NCBI GenBank assembly: GCA_016213405.1
Contig: JACRAM010000051.1
Location: 1-38,680, forward strand
Direction of reading: 5' to 3'
Source: Bacteroidota bacterium
Lineage (GTDB): Bacteria; Bacteroidota; Bacteroidia; Palsa-948
DNA length: 38,680 bases
How positions within the stretch are numbered: the stretch's first letter is position 1; every line of letters begins with the position of its first letter. A model generated the notes under the pieces. The model did no database searches. It saw only the letters and a list, made by a program, of their open reading frames with translations, and was not told the DNA's origin. Positions 7,194-15,854 of the stretch are shown piece by piece. The position numbers were made by a program, and so were the translations under genes.

Positions 7194-8795
7194 ATGAGAG
7201 TTTCATTACTCCTTTTCGCGATTTGCTTTTCTTTCTCTTCATTCGCGCAAAATAATATTTCCGTTACCAAAGACAAAACCAACGGCTTTGATGAGAAATT
7301 ACTGAGAGAGAAAATGAAAAATGACGGTTTGCCTCAACCGGTAATTGACAAACTCATCGCCCAGCGGAAAGAATTGTTTGCAAAAGGAAAAAATGTGGAA
7401 TGGACTAAGGTGAAAAAAAATTCTGTTACCAATGCCGCTTGTTCTGATATGGGAGCAGAAAACGGATGGGGGACGTGGCTTGGAGATGTGGGAAATGCAA
7501 ACTCCGGTGCACCGCCAACATGGACTCCGCCTGCAGCACTTCCTGCAACTCCAAATTTCAGCATCACAACAGGAAGCGGTTTTGATGCAAACACACCCGG
7601 CCCGAATGCGGGTGATCCTACTATTCCTTTTGTATGCCCGGGTTTTGGAAACGCCTCCATACAATTAGGCGAAACCTGCGTGGCGGGTTGTGTAGCAGAG
7701 CAGCTAACCTATCCTTTAACCATTACCCTTGCTGATACAAATTTTCTTTACGCTTATGCAATTGTTATAGAAGATGCAGGTCATGCTCCTTCCGACCAGC
7801 CCTTTGTAAATTTTTCTCTTTATGATCAAAGTGGTAATCTGGTTCCACAGTGTGCAAATTTTACTTACACAGGAGGTCCCTCCATTCCTGGTTTTTATTC
7901 TGTGAGCGGAACCGGCTGTGGTTGGGCGGGAGCAGATCAGTACAAACCATGGACAATCGTAGGAGTAAATCTTACTCCATATATTGGAACAACAGTTACA
8001 GCTGTAATTACAAATGTTGATTGTGCACAGTGCGGACACTGGGCATATTCTTACTGGGATTTTTTATGCGGCAGCATTCCCCTGTCAAGTTGTTCGGGCA
8101 GCCAGTCCACCATCTGCGGACCCATTGACCCCAACATATCGTATACCTATCAATGGTATCAGAATGGAAATGCCATGCCTCCTCCCACCGGAACTCAGCA
8201 ATGCATTTCTATTGTGCCCAATTCAGGAGACTCTTTTTTGGTGGAAGTGCAGCAGCCATCCGGTTGCAATTTTCATATGAGCTATGTGGCATCAGGTTCT
8301 CCCATGCAGGCGTTGTTTACTTATATTGCAAATGGCAATACCATTACGTTTACAAATCTTTCGAACGGAGCAAGCAGTTACGTATGGAATTTTGGAGACG
8401 GCAACACCAGCACTGCACAGAATCCGGTTTATACTTATTCCGCGATAGGAACTTATACCGTTTGCCTTGTCGCCAGCACATTTGGGTGTTCCGACACTGT
8501 TTGTAAAGTTATAAGTCTGACACCCATTGCCGTCAATGAATACGATTTATTTTCTTCCGTTTCAATTTTTCCAAACCCTGTTTCAGGAAATTTATTTCTT
8601 GATTTCGGTAATATAAATTTCGGCAAGGCAGAAGTTTCATTCAGCGATATAATCGGACAAACTCTTTTTGAAACAACTATTCCCGCAAGCGGAAAACAAG
8701 CGCTGGATGTTTCCGGATTTTTAAAAGGACTGTATTTTCTCAAACTCAAAACCGATTCAGGAAGTGTAACGAAGAAAATTGTTATTGCCCGATAG
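7194..8795 (+). CDS. Secreted PKD-domain protein with T9SS type A sorting domain
   Basis: A 533-residue predicted exported protein. The signal peptide is MRVSLLLFAICFSFSSFAQ. A charged helical segment at about 30-75 precedes a large Cys- and Gly-rich beta domain at about 80-290, of the kind seen in Bacteroidota gliding or adhesin proteins (SIQLGETCVAGC, CGHWAYSYWDFLCG). An Ig-like segment lies at about 295-370, a PKD domain at about 372-445 (YVWNFGDGNTS), and a type A T9SS sorting domain from about 455 (IFPNPVSGNLFLDFG, ending VTKKIVIAR). It lies 96 bp after the other PKD gene and may be co-transcribed. The ligand is unknown. Confidence 0.88.
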   Translation: MRVSLLLFAICFSFSSFAQNNISVTKDKTNGFDEKLLREKMKNDGLPQPVIDKLIAQRKELFAKGKNVEWTKVKKNSVTNAACSDMGAENGWGTWLGDVGNANSGAPPTWTPPAALPATPNFSITTGSGFDANTPGPNAGDPTIPFVCPGFGNASIQLGETCVAGCVAEQLTYPLTITLADTNFLYAYAIVIEDAGHAPSDQPFVNFSLYDQSGNLVPQCANFTYTGGPSIPGFYSVSGTGCGWAGADQYKPWTIVGVNLTPYIGTTVTAVITNVDCAQCGHWAYSYWDFLCGSIPLSSCSGSQSTICGPIDPNISYTYQWYQNGNAMPPPTGTQQCISIVPNSGDSFLVEVQQPSGCNFHMSYVASGSPMQALFTYIANGNTITFTNLSNGASSYVWNFGDGNTSTAQNPVYTYSAIGTYTVCLVASTFGCSDTVCKVISLTPIAVNEYDLFSSVSIFPNPVSGNLFLDFGNINFGKAEVSFSDIIGQTLFETTIPASGKQALDVSGFLKGLYFLKLKTDSGSVTKKIVIAR

Positions 8796-8841
8796 CAAGT
8801 CCTCTTCAACGGGGACGGAGGATTTAGGTGGGGCTTGGCTT

Positions 8842-10032
8842 TTATTTTTTTATCGCCCCCAACTCCTTCCCCACCTTTTCAAAAGCCGCAATCGCTTTAT
8901 CCAAATGCTCTTTTTCATGCGCGGCAGAAAGCTGCACGCGAATTCTTGCCTGCCCTTTCGGAACAACCGGAAAGAAAAATCCAATCACATAAATTCCTTC
9001 CTGCAAAAGTTTGTCGGCAAAGGTTTGAGAAAGTTTTGCATCATATAACATCACAGGGACAATAGCGGAATCTCCGTCTTTGATTTCTAATCCAATTTTT
9101 TTTATTCCTTCTTTGAAATAGTTAACATTCCATTCAAGTTTATCGCGTAGGGCTGTGGTTTCGTTCAGCATGTCAAGTACGGCAATGGAGGCACCCACAA
9201 TACTTGGAGCAAGCGAGTTAGAAAATAAATACGGACGCGAACGCTGCCGTAGCATATCAATAATTTCTTTTTTGCTGCTTGTGAATCCACCCATCGCACC
9301 GCCCAATGCTTTTCCTAAAGTTCCTGTTACAATATCCACGCGGTGCATTACATTTTTCAGTTCAATGGTTCCTCTTCCTGTTTTGCCGATGAAACCACTG
9401 GCATGACTTTCATCTACCATCACCATTGCATTATATTTTTCCGCGAGGTCACAGATTTTATCAAGAGGTGCTACAAACCCATCCATCGAGAAAACTCCAT
9501 CGGTAACAATCAAACGAAACCGTTGCTTCTGTGCCTGCTTCAATTGCTCTTCTAAATCATTCATGTCAGAATTCTTATAGCGGTAACGCTGCGCTTTGCA
9601 CAAACGCACTCCGTCTATAATCGAAGCATGATTCAGTTCATCAGAAATAATGGCATCTTCTTCTCCCAGCAAACATTCAAACACGCCACCGTTCGCATCA
9701 AAACAGGCGGCATATAAAATGGTGTCTTCCTGCCCAACAAACTTGGAGATTTTTTCTTCCAGCGTTTTGTGAATGTCCTGCGTGCCGCATATGAAACGCA
9801 CGGAACTCATTCCGTATCCGTGTTCATCCAGCGTTTTTTTTGCTGACGTCACCACTTTCGGATGAGAGGAAAGACCAAGATAATTATTCGCACAAAAAAT
9901 AATTACTTCTTTGCCGTTCACCTTCACCACAGCGCCTTGCTTGGTTGTGATGACGCGCTCACGTTTGAAAAGTCCGTTTTCTTCGATGGACTTTAATTCT
10001 TTCTGGAGATGCTGTTTGAAATTTCCTAACAT
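8842..10032 (-). CDS. kbl: Glycine C-acetyltransferase (2-amino-3-ketobutyrate CoA ligase)
   Basis: A PLP enzyme that cleaves 2-amino-3-oxobutanoate with CoA into glycine and acetyl-CoA, the second step of threonine degradation. The 396 residues match Kbl length. Visible motifs are [12 protein letters not shown] near 49-60, VDESHASGF, and [10 protein letters not shown] carrying the Schiff-base lysine. The chosen ATG at 10030-10032 aligns with the family N-terminus (MLGNFKQHL); upstream in-frame codons overlap the promoter region. The alpha-oxoamine synthase family also includes BioF and serine palmitoyltransferase; the KRERVI and FCANNYLG context favours Kbl. No threonine dehydrogenase gene is adjacent. 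Confidence 0.92.
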   Translation of the reverse strand: MLGNFKQHLQKELKSIEENGLFKRERVITTKQGAVVKVNGKEVIIFCANNYLGLSSHPKVVTSAKKTLDEHGYGMSSVRFICGTQDIHKTLEEKISKFVGQEDTILYAACFDANGGVFECLLGEEDAIISDELNHASIIDGVRLCKAQRYRYKNSDMNDLEEQLKQAQKQRFRLIVTDGVFSMDGFVAPLDKICDLAEKYNAMVMVDESHASGFIGKTGRGTIELKNVMHRVDIVTGTLGKALGGAMGGFTSSKKEIIDMLRQRSRPYLFSNSLAPSIVGASIAVLDMLNETTALRDKLEWNVNYFKEGIKKIGLEIKDGDSAIVPVMLYDAKLSQTFADKLLQEGIYVIGFFFPVVPKGQARIRVQLSAAHEKEHLDKAIAAFEKVGKELGAIKK

Positions 10033-10232
10033 AGATTTGAGTATAAATGAAAACAAATGTAAAAAAAACGAAGATGTCTTGTAGTGCATATTGCGTCTAT
10101 GATATACATCAGTTCCTTTATTGCAATAGGATAAAGCAACCATCTTATACTTTTATACATTTGCTCTGTATAATTTTTATTTAATGAATTTCTTCTCCAA
10201 AGCTTGAAATTAATATTGCAAGGAAAATTACT
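10033..10232. promoter_or_regulatory. Divergent promoter region, kbl and CoA-transferase-family gene
   Basis: This 200-bp gap holds two perfect -7 boxes. TACATTTG on the minus strand at 10054-10061 lies 22 bases before the kbl ATG. TACATTTG on the plus strand at 10156-10163 lies 70 bases before the ATG of the plus-strand gene. No clear -33 TTTG elements or operators were found. Confidence 0.5.
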
Positions 10233-11501
10233 ATGAAACAATCATCAGACGAAGCGGTGCAAGCGGTGAAATCAAAACACAACGTATTTATCCATAGCGT
10301 TGCCGGTGCGCCACAGGAACTCATCAGGGCATTAATTAGAAGAGCCGGTGAATTAAAAAATGTACATCTGTTTCATCTTCACACCGAAGGGAAAGCGGAT
10401 TATGCGAAAAAGGAGTACGAGAAAAATTTTATTGTAAATGCATTATTCATCGGACCTAATGTGAGAGAAGCCGTGCAGGAAGGCCGTGGAAATTTTATTC
10501 CGGTTTTTCTCAGCGAAATACCCATTTTATTCAGAAAAAAAATTATCCCGATAGACATTGCTCTTGTTACCGTTTCTCCTCCCGACAGACATGGCTATTG
10601 TTCCCTTGGTGTTTCTGTTGATGCTTCATTAGCTGCTGTGGAAGCAGCGATAACTGTGATCGCCCAGGTTAATAAATTTATGCCCCGAACGCATGGAGAC
10701 GGATTGATTCATATCAGCAGAATAGATCATGTGGTGGAATTTGACGAGCCGATTCCGGAAACACCGGTACATATTTTAACTCCTGAAGAAATAGCAATAG
10801 GACGTAACGTTGCAGAACTGATTGAAGACAGGTCTACGTTGCAGATGGGTATTGGAGCTATTCCCAACGCGGTGCTGGCGAGTTTGAATACCCACATGGA
10901 TTTGGGAATACATACTGAAATGTTTTCTGATGGAGTGATCCCGTTGGTTGAAAAAGGGGTGATAACAGGGAAATTCAAAAAACATTTTACCGGTGAAATA
11001 GTTTCTTCGCTGGTGATGGGAAGCCGGAAACTTTATGATTTTGTGGATGATAATCCTCTGGTGGTTATGATGGACAGCGCTTTTGTGAACGATACGCATA
11101 TCATCCGGAAAAATCCCAAAGTGGTTGCTATCAACAGCGCCCTCGAAATTGACCTTACCGGGCAAGTGTGTGCCGATTCCATCGGAAGCAGTTTGTATTC
11201 AGGAGTGGGCGGGCAAATGGATTTTATGAGAGGAGCATCCTTGTCGGATGGAGGCAAACCAGTTATTGCACTTCCTTCACAAACAAGTAACGGGCATTCT
11301 AAAATAGTTCCTTTTTTAAAACAAGGTGCTGGTGTTGTTACAACGAGATCGCATGTGCATTATATTGTTACTGAATATGGCGTTGCTAATTTATACGGAC
11401 AGGATTTGAAAAAAAGAGCAAGAGCATTAATCAATATTGCTCACCCTTCTCACAGGGAAGAGTTAGAAAAAAAAGCATTTGATTTATTTAAAATGCACTA
11501 A
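10233..11501 (+). CDS. Acetyl-CoA hydrolase/transferase family protein (4-hydroxybutyrate CoA-transferase-like)
   Basis: A 422-residue family I CoA-transferase of the acetyl-CoA hydrolase/4-hydroxybutyrate CoA-transferase group, moving CoA between acetyl-CoA and a carboxylic acid or hydrolysing acetyl-CoA. Features are the N-terminal VFIHSVAGAPQEL, DRHGYCSLGVSVD, LQMGIGAIPNAV, and HTEMFSDG with the expected CoA-ester-forming Glu. The C-terminal half has GQVCADSIG, GVGGQMDF and TEYGVANLYG. No signal peptide, so cytoplasmic. The ATG at 10233 is preceded by an aagga-like ribosome-binding sequence. The acceptor acid cannot be named; nearby acs and kbl also handle acetyl-CoA. Confidence 0.9.
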   Translation: MKQSSDEAVQAVKSKHNVFIHSVAGAPQELIRALIRRAGELKNVHLFHLHTEGKADYAKKEYEKNFIVNALFIGPNVREAVQEGRGNFIPVFLSEIPILFRKKIIPIDIALVTVSPPDRHGYCSLGVSVDASLAAVEAAITVIAQVNKFMPRTHGDGLIHISRIDHVVEFDEPIPETPVHILTPEEIAIGRNVAELIEDRSTLQMGIGAIPNAVLASLNTHMDLGIHTEMFSDGVIPLVEKGVITGKFKKHFTGEIVSSLVMGSRKLYDFVDDNPLVVMMDSAFVNDTHIIRKNPKVVAINSALEIDLTGQVCADSIGSSLYSGVGGQMDFMRGASLSDGGKPVIALPSQTSNGHSKIVPFLKQGAGVVTTRSHVHYIVTEYGVANLYGQDLKKRARALINIAHPSHREELEKKAFDLFKMH

Positions 11502-11548
11502 CGGGTTTAGTGTATTTCTTTTCATTCAATAGATTAGAGGAGAATTTT

Positions 11549-11992
11549 TTATGATAGCATCCTGCGGAAATAATTTATCTGCCCGAGGTGATAATTCAAA
11601 TGCCCGTAAAGAATAAAAAGTATTTCAATTGTAGGGCGAATTTTTTCCAGAAATGGAATCGGAAAATCTTTTTTCAAATCTTCCTCTGATAATTTTGGAA
11701 GAGTAATTTTTACTATTTCAAGCGCTTCGTTCAATCCTTTAATTAGATTTTCTTTAGAAACATTTCTTTCAGAAAATTCTTTATCACGCTCGCGAACGTA
11801 ATTTGTTTTGCCCAGCTGTGCTCCGATGAAGTGTTTCAGATTTCCTGCAATGTGAAGCGCCAACGTGCCGGAAGAATTTTTTACATCGCCTTTCAGCAGC
11901 CACAAATCATTTCCATTTTTGTAGAGAGATATTTCCTCTATGAGTTTCTTAATATCTTTTTCGAAATGAGAAAGTAAAAGTTGTGATGTCAT
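11549..11992 (-). CDS. DinB-like (DUF1572-type) putative metal-binding protein
   Basis: A 147-residue protein with the DinB four-helix-bundle pattern: an N-terminal helix (LLLSHFEKDIKKLIEEI), a central His (LALHIAGNLKHFIG) and a C-terminal GHLNYHLGQINYFRRML. Together these supply the three histidines usually found at the metal site of this superfamily. Members include bacillithiol-dependent transferases and many proteins of unknown function; the substrate cannot be inferred. Its ATG overlaps the acs stop by 4 bp (ATGA), so it is translated from the acs message and probably coupled to it. Confidence 0.8.
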   Translation of the reverse strand: MTSQLLLSHFEKDIKKLIEEISLYKNGNDLWLLKGDVKNSSGTLALHIAGNLKHFIGAQLGKTNYVRERDKEFSERNVSKENLIKGLNEALEIVKITLPKLSEEDLKKDFPIPFLEKIRPTIEILFILYGHLNYHLGQINYFRRMLS

Positions 11993-13884
11993 TTTATGGC
12001 GTTTTGTTTTATTTCTTCAACTACAGTCGGGTCAAGAAGAGTAGACGTGTCCCCGATATGTTCTAAATCATTTTCAGCAATCTTACGCAAAATTCTTCGC
12101 ATGATTTTTCCGCTGCGGGTTTTCGGTAATCCTTTCACAATTTGAATTTTGTCAGGTCTGGCGATATGTCCAATAAGATTATTTACTGTTTCCGCAATTT
12201 CTTTTTTAAGCTTGTCTGTGTCTGTTCTTTCATGTTCGGGAATAACATATGCATAAATCGCCCATCCTTTTATCTCGTGCGGAAATCCTACCACTGCCGA
12301 TTCAACAATATCAGGATGCTGGTTGATGGCGTTTTCAATTTCGGCAGTACCAAGCAAATGCCCTGAAACTTTTATCACATCATCCACTCGTCCTGTAATT
12401 CGGTAATATCCGTTTTCATCTCTTCTGCATCCATCGCCTGTAAAATAATAACCTTTGTAATGAGAAAAGTAAGTATCGAAACAGCGTTGATGGTTTTTGT
12501 AAGTGGTACGAATCATTGCGGGCCATGGAAATTTCATGCATAATCTTCCTTCGACATTATTTCCTGAAAGTTCTTTCCCTTTTTCATCCACAATCGAGGG
12601 CTGAATTCCGGGAAGCGGAAGTGTGGCATAACCTGGTTTTGTATTTGTGATTCCAGCCAGAGGAGAAATCATAATTCCTCCTGTTTCAGTTTGCCACCAG
12701 GTGTCAACAATAGGACATTTTTTCTTCCCGATAGTTGAGTTGTACCAGTTCCATGCTTCTTCGTTGATGGGTTCGCCAACTGTTCCGAGTACACGAAGCG
12801 AACTTAATTTATACGGCTTCACAAAATCTTCCCCCATTGCCTGAAGTGAGCGAATCGCAGTGGGCGCGGTGTAAAAAATATTCACTTTATGCTTGTCTAT
12901 CACATTCCAGAATCTGCCCGCATCCGGAAAAGTTGGAATTCCTTCGAACATCAACGTGGTTGCGCCAGCGAGAAGAGGACCGTAAACTAAATAAGAATGC
13001 CCGGTAATCCATCCCACATCAGCTGTGCACCAGTAAACTTCTCCATCGTTGTATTGAAAAACATTTCTGAAAGTATAATCCACATAAACCATGTAGCCCG
13101 CTGTTGTATGCACCACTCCTTTTGGTTTTCCGGTGGAGCCTGAAGTGTAGAGAATGAAAAGCATATCCTCAGCATCCATTTCTTCGGCAGGACAATCAGC
13201 CGAAACTTTTTTCAATTCATCGTTCCACCACACATCTCTTCCGCTTAACATTTTTATTTCTGTGTTCGTGCGCTTGAGAACAATTATTTTTTTTACTGCC
13301 GGACAGGTTTGTAATGCTTCATCAATTACAGTTTTCAGCGGAATATCTTTTGCTCCGCGAAAAGCGCCATCGGCAGTGATGACAATATTGCAATCTGCAT
13401 CGTGAATTCTGTCAGCAAGCGACTGAAAAGAAAATCCTCCGAAGACAACGGAATGAATGGCGCCAATCCTCGCGCAAGCCAGAACTGCAATCGCGAGTTC
13501 GGGAACCATCGGCATGTAAATGCAAATGCGGTCACCTTTTTTTGCTCCGTTATTTTTCAGCACGTTTGCAAAACGACAAACCTCTTCGTGCAATTCTTTG
13601 TAAGAAATTTTTCTGACTGCTTCATTCGGGTTGTTCGGTTCCCAGATGATAGCGGTTTGAGTTCCTTTTTCTTTTAGGTGGCGGTCTAAACAATTTTCTG
13701 TGATGTTTAATTTTCCACCAATGAACCATTTCACATTTGGTTCGGAGAAATTCCATTCGAGAACTTTATCCCATTTTTTCTTCCACAAAAAACTTTCTGC
13801 TTTTTCCGCCCAGAACTGTTCGGGATTTTCTACACTTTTTTTGTATTCGGAAAGATATTGCTCGAAAGAGGTAATGCGGTTCAT
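11989..13884 (-). CDS. acs: Acetyl-CoA synthetase (acetate--CoA ligase)
   Basis: Makes acetyl-CoA from acetate, ATP and CoA through an acetyl-adenylate; cytoplasmic. The 631 residues are near the family's usual 640-650. Motifs in order are the N-terminal WFIGGKLNITENCLDRH, the P-loop-like YTSGSTGKPKG, DTWWQTETGG, YYFTGDGC, GRVDDVIKVSGH and the C-terminal RSGKIMRR, whose lysine is essential and a known acetylation site in the family. A TAGATTTG box lies just upstream. The downstream DinB-like gene overlaps the stop. Confidence 0.97.
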   Translation of the reverse strand: MNRITSFEQYLSEYKKSVENPEQFWAEKAESFLWKKKWDKVLEWNFSEPNVKWFIGGKLNITENCLDRHLKEKGTQTAIIWEPNNPNEAVRKISYKELHEEVCRFANVLKNNGAKKGDRICIYMPMVPELAIAVLACARIGAIHSVVFGGFSFQSLADRIHDADCNIVITADGAFRGAKDIPLKTVIDEALQTCPAVKKIIVLKRTNTEIKMLSGRDVWWNDELKKVSADCPAEEMDAEDMLFILYTSGSTGKPKGVVHTTAGYMVYVDYTFRNVFQYNDGEVYWCTADVGWITGHSYLVYGPLLAGATTLMFEGIPTFPDAGRFWNVIDKHKVNIFYTAPTAIRSLQAMGEDFVKPYKLSSLRVLGTVGEPINEEAWNWYNSTIGKKKCPIVDTWWQTETGGIMISPLAGITNTKPGYATLPLPGIQPSIVDEKGKELSGNNVEGRLCMKFPWPAMIRTTYKNHQRCFDTYFSHYKGYYFTGDGCRRDENGYYRITGRVDDVIKVSGHLLGTAEIENAINQHPDIVESAVVGFPHEIKGWAIYAYVIPEHERTDTDKLKKEIAETVNNLIGHIARPDKIQIVKGLPKTRSGKIMRRILRKIAENDLEHIGDTSTLLDPTVVEEIKQNAIK

Positions 13885-13904
13885 GGCAAATGTTTTTGCT
13901 GCTT

Positions 13905-13912
13905 CAAATCTA
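13905..13912 (-). promoter_or_regulatory. Candidate acs promoter, -7 box TAGATTTG
   Basis: Plus-strand CAAATCTA reads as a perfect TAnnTTTG on the minus strand, 21 bases before the acs ATG. Confidence 0.5.
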
Positions 13913-13933
13913 AAATAAATTTCAGGAATGAAA

Positions 13934-14911
13934 CTAACTAATCGCGCTAAGCGGAACCATTTGTTGTTTGTCGGGGTCCCAGATTTTCAGGCGAAGACAT
14001 TTAATAATATCAGAAGGCCAGAGCGTAGTGATTTTTGCCTGCTGTAATTCGGGAATCGCCTTCATTACTTCCGGCAAGCGGTAAAACGGAATTTTAGAAT
14101 TCATGTGATGAATGTGATGGAAGCCGATATTGGCGGTAACCCATTGCCAGAAAAAATTCATTTTCATATAGCTGGAAGATTCCAAAGCGGCATGCTCGTA
14201 ACTCCATTCAATATTATTTTTGAAAGTAACGCCCGGAAAATTATGCTGTGCATAAAAAAGATACGCGCCAAATCCGCAAGCAATTGAAAAAGGCATCAGG
14301 ATGGCAAGCACCCATGTTATCCAACCGAAAAAATAAACTACACAGACAATAAAAATTATATGAAGAATAAGAGCGATGAGCGAATCATAATGCCTGCGCG
14401 GGCTGGCGAGAAACGAAAGAATACACATTCCAAAACTAAAAAGGGTAAAATATCCAAAAATCATATTTAGTGGATGTCTCACCGCAAGATATTCTCTGCG
14501 CTCGCTTTTAGAGGCAGTAAGATATTTTTGTTTTGAGAAAATAGGATAGGAGCCGATGCTCGCGCTGAAAAGTTTTGAATTGTTGTTGTGATGATAATCG
14601 TGCGAACGTTTCCAGATGCTTCTGGGCGCAAGTATATACAATCCGAAAACAGAAAAAATTATTTTTGCAGGGATGGATTTATACAGAATAGAATGATGCG
14701 CGTAGTCGTGATAAATCACAAACATTCTCGACAGCAAAAGCCCTGTCATAATACTGCAAACAATCTTCATAGCTAAAGGAAGATTCTGGAATGTCCCCGC
14801 ATTAAATAAAATAAGAAGAAGCAAAGTGGAAAGAGTGCAGTACCAACTCTTCCACCTGATTTCCTGCGCGAAAGGGCGCGTAGCAAGTATGAGGTCTTTC
14901 CCTGTTCTCAC
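13934..14911 (-). CDS. Fatty acid desaturase family membrane protein
   Basis: A 325-residue integral membrane di-iron enzyme. Three histidine clusters match the desaturase/hydroxylase pattern: HDYAHHS, HDYHHN and HHIHH. Hydrophobic segments near residues 25-65, 160-215 and around 85-100 would form the membrane hairpins. It probably inserts a double bond or hydroxyl into an acyl chain; carotenoid-type hydroxylases and ketolases share the fold, so the substrate is unsure. Translation appears to start at a GTG (14909-14911), since the next in-frame ATG is 46 codons in. It lies 46 bp after the LpxL-type acyltransferase gene, which suggests a lipid role. Confidence 0.85.
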   Translation of the reverse strand: MRTGKDLILATRPFAQEIRWKSWYCTLSTLLLLILFNAGTFQNLPLAMKIVCSIMTGLLLSRMFVIYHDYAHHSILYKSIPAKIIFSVFGLYILAPRSIWKRSHDYHHNNNSKLFSASIGSYPIFSKQKYLTASKSERREYLAVRHPLNMIFGYFTLFSFGMCILSFLASPRRHYDSLIALILHIIFIVCVVYFFGWITWVLAILMPFSIACGFGAYLFYAQHNFPGVTFKNNIEWSYEHAALESSSYMKMNFFWQWVTANIGFHHIHHMNSKIPFYRLPEVMKAIPELQQAKITTLWPSDIIKCLRLKIWDPDKQQMVPLSAIS

Positions 14912-14934
14912 AAATTTTTGAGTACAAATATAAT

Positions 14935-14942
14935 CATTCTTC
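14935..14942 (-). promoter_or_regulatory. Candidate desaturase promoter, -7 box TATATTTG
   Basis: Plus-strand CAAATATA reads as a perfect TAnnTTTG on the minus strand, 23 bases before the GTG start, in the short gap after the acyltransferase gene. Confidence 0.4.
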
Positions 14943-14957
14943 CGAAAAACAAAATTT

Positions 14958-15833
14958 TTAGTGAACTCGTTTATGCTTCCATCTCCTATGAGACCAAAGC
15001 CATGTTTCAGGATTTTTTTGGATCTCCTCTTCTAGTTTTTTGGTATGCAGTTCCGAAATTTCCCCATTTGAAGTGGAGGAAGGATTTCCGCAAAGCATTT
15101 CTGCTGACATAGTATAATATCCGCGTTTTATTTTTTTTACATTGATAAACACAATCGGGTAATTTAATTTTTTCGCGATGACTTCTGTTCCTTTGAAAAC
15201 GGGCGTATCCTGATTCAGGAATTTTGTCCAATGTGCATTTTCTGGAGAAGGAGTCTGATCTGCAATGAAAGCAGTAGCATTAATTTCATTTTTCATTTTC
15301 AGCATGTCACGGAATGTATCTTTCATTTTAATCAGTTTTGTACCAAAACGGGTTCGCATTCCGATAATTAATTTATTGAAGTATTTATTTTCCAGCGGGT
15401 GATAAATTACATAGAGTTGTTGTTTGCATTGCATGCTGAAGGCGTTTCCTCCCCATTCCCAGTTTCCCAGATGACCGAGCACGAGGATGATGTTTTTTTT
15501 CTCTTCGTATAATTTTTTTATCAACGCAAGCGAGTGTTCATCAAACCGACAACGCTTCAGCATGGAGGCATGGCTTATGGAAAGAGTTTTGAAAGTTTCA
15601 AGAAACAAGTCGCAGAGATACCGGAAGAATTTTCTTCTTAGTGCAAAAATTTCTTTTTCTGATTTTTCGGGGAAGGAGTTGCGTAGGTTTTCCGTTACAA
15701 CTTTTTTTCGATATCCGATTATATAATACATCGGAACGAAAACAAAATCAGAAAATAAGTAGAGAAGAGGAAAAGGAAGGATAGAAATTAAATAAAGAAA
15801 TGGAAGTGCGAGATAAAATCCGATTGCCTGCAT
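14958..15833 (-). CDS. LpxL/HtrB-type lysophospholipid (lipid A) acyltransferase
   Basis: A 291-residue inner-membrane acyltransferase that would add a secondary acyl chain to lipid A or a related lipid. It has an N-terminal membrane segment (LALPFLYLISILPFPLLYLF), the catalytic HxxxxE motif as GHLGNWEWGG, a conserved region FIADQTPSP that corresponds to the family's D-Q motif, and a C-terminal WLWSHRRWKH typical of Bacteroidota members. Length is slightly below the enterobacterial enzymes (about 305). It follows pyrC after 21 bp, but a perfect -7 box lies in that gap. The exact lipid acceptor is inferred only from the family. Confidence 0.9.
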   Translation of the reverse strand: MQAIGFYLALPFLYLISILPFPLLYLFSDFVFVPMYYIIGYRKKVVTENLRNSFPEKSEKEIFALRRKFFRYLCDLFLETFKTLSISHASMLKRCRFDEHSLALIKKLYEEKKNIILVLGHLGNWEWGGNAFSMQCKQQLYVIYHPLENKYFNKLIIGMRTRFGTKLIKMKDTFRDMLKMKNEINATAFIADQTPSPENAHWTKFLNQDTPVFKGTEVIAKKLNYPIVFINVKKIKRGYYTMSAEMLCGNPSSTSNGEISELHTKKLEEEIQKNPETWLWSHRRWKHKRVH

Positions 15834-15838
15834 AATGG

Positions 15839-15846
15839 CAAAGATA
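15839..15846 (-). promoter_or_regulatory. Candidate promoter of the acyltransferase gene, -7 box TATCTTTG
   Basis: Plus-strand CAAAGATA is a perfect TAnnTTTG on the minus strand and ends only 5 bases before the ATG, implying a leaderless or near-leaderless transcript if used. Confidence 0.45.
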
Positions 15847-15854
15847 GAAGCAAA

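Noticed and set aside
8796-8841. Possible terminator between the convergent second PKD gene and kbl
   Set aside because: Only a 5-bp tcctc/gagga stem with a long unstructured loop is visible, and the T-run lies well downstream, so the structure is too weak to call.
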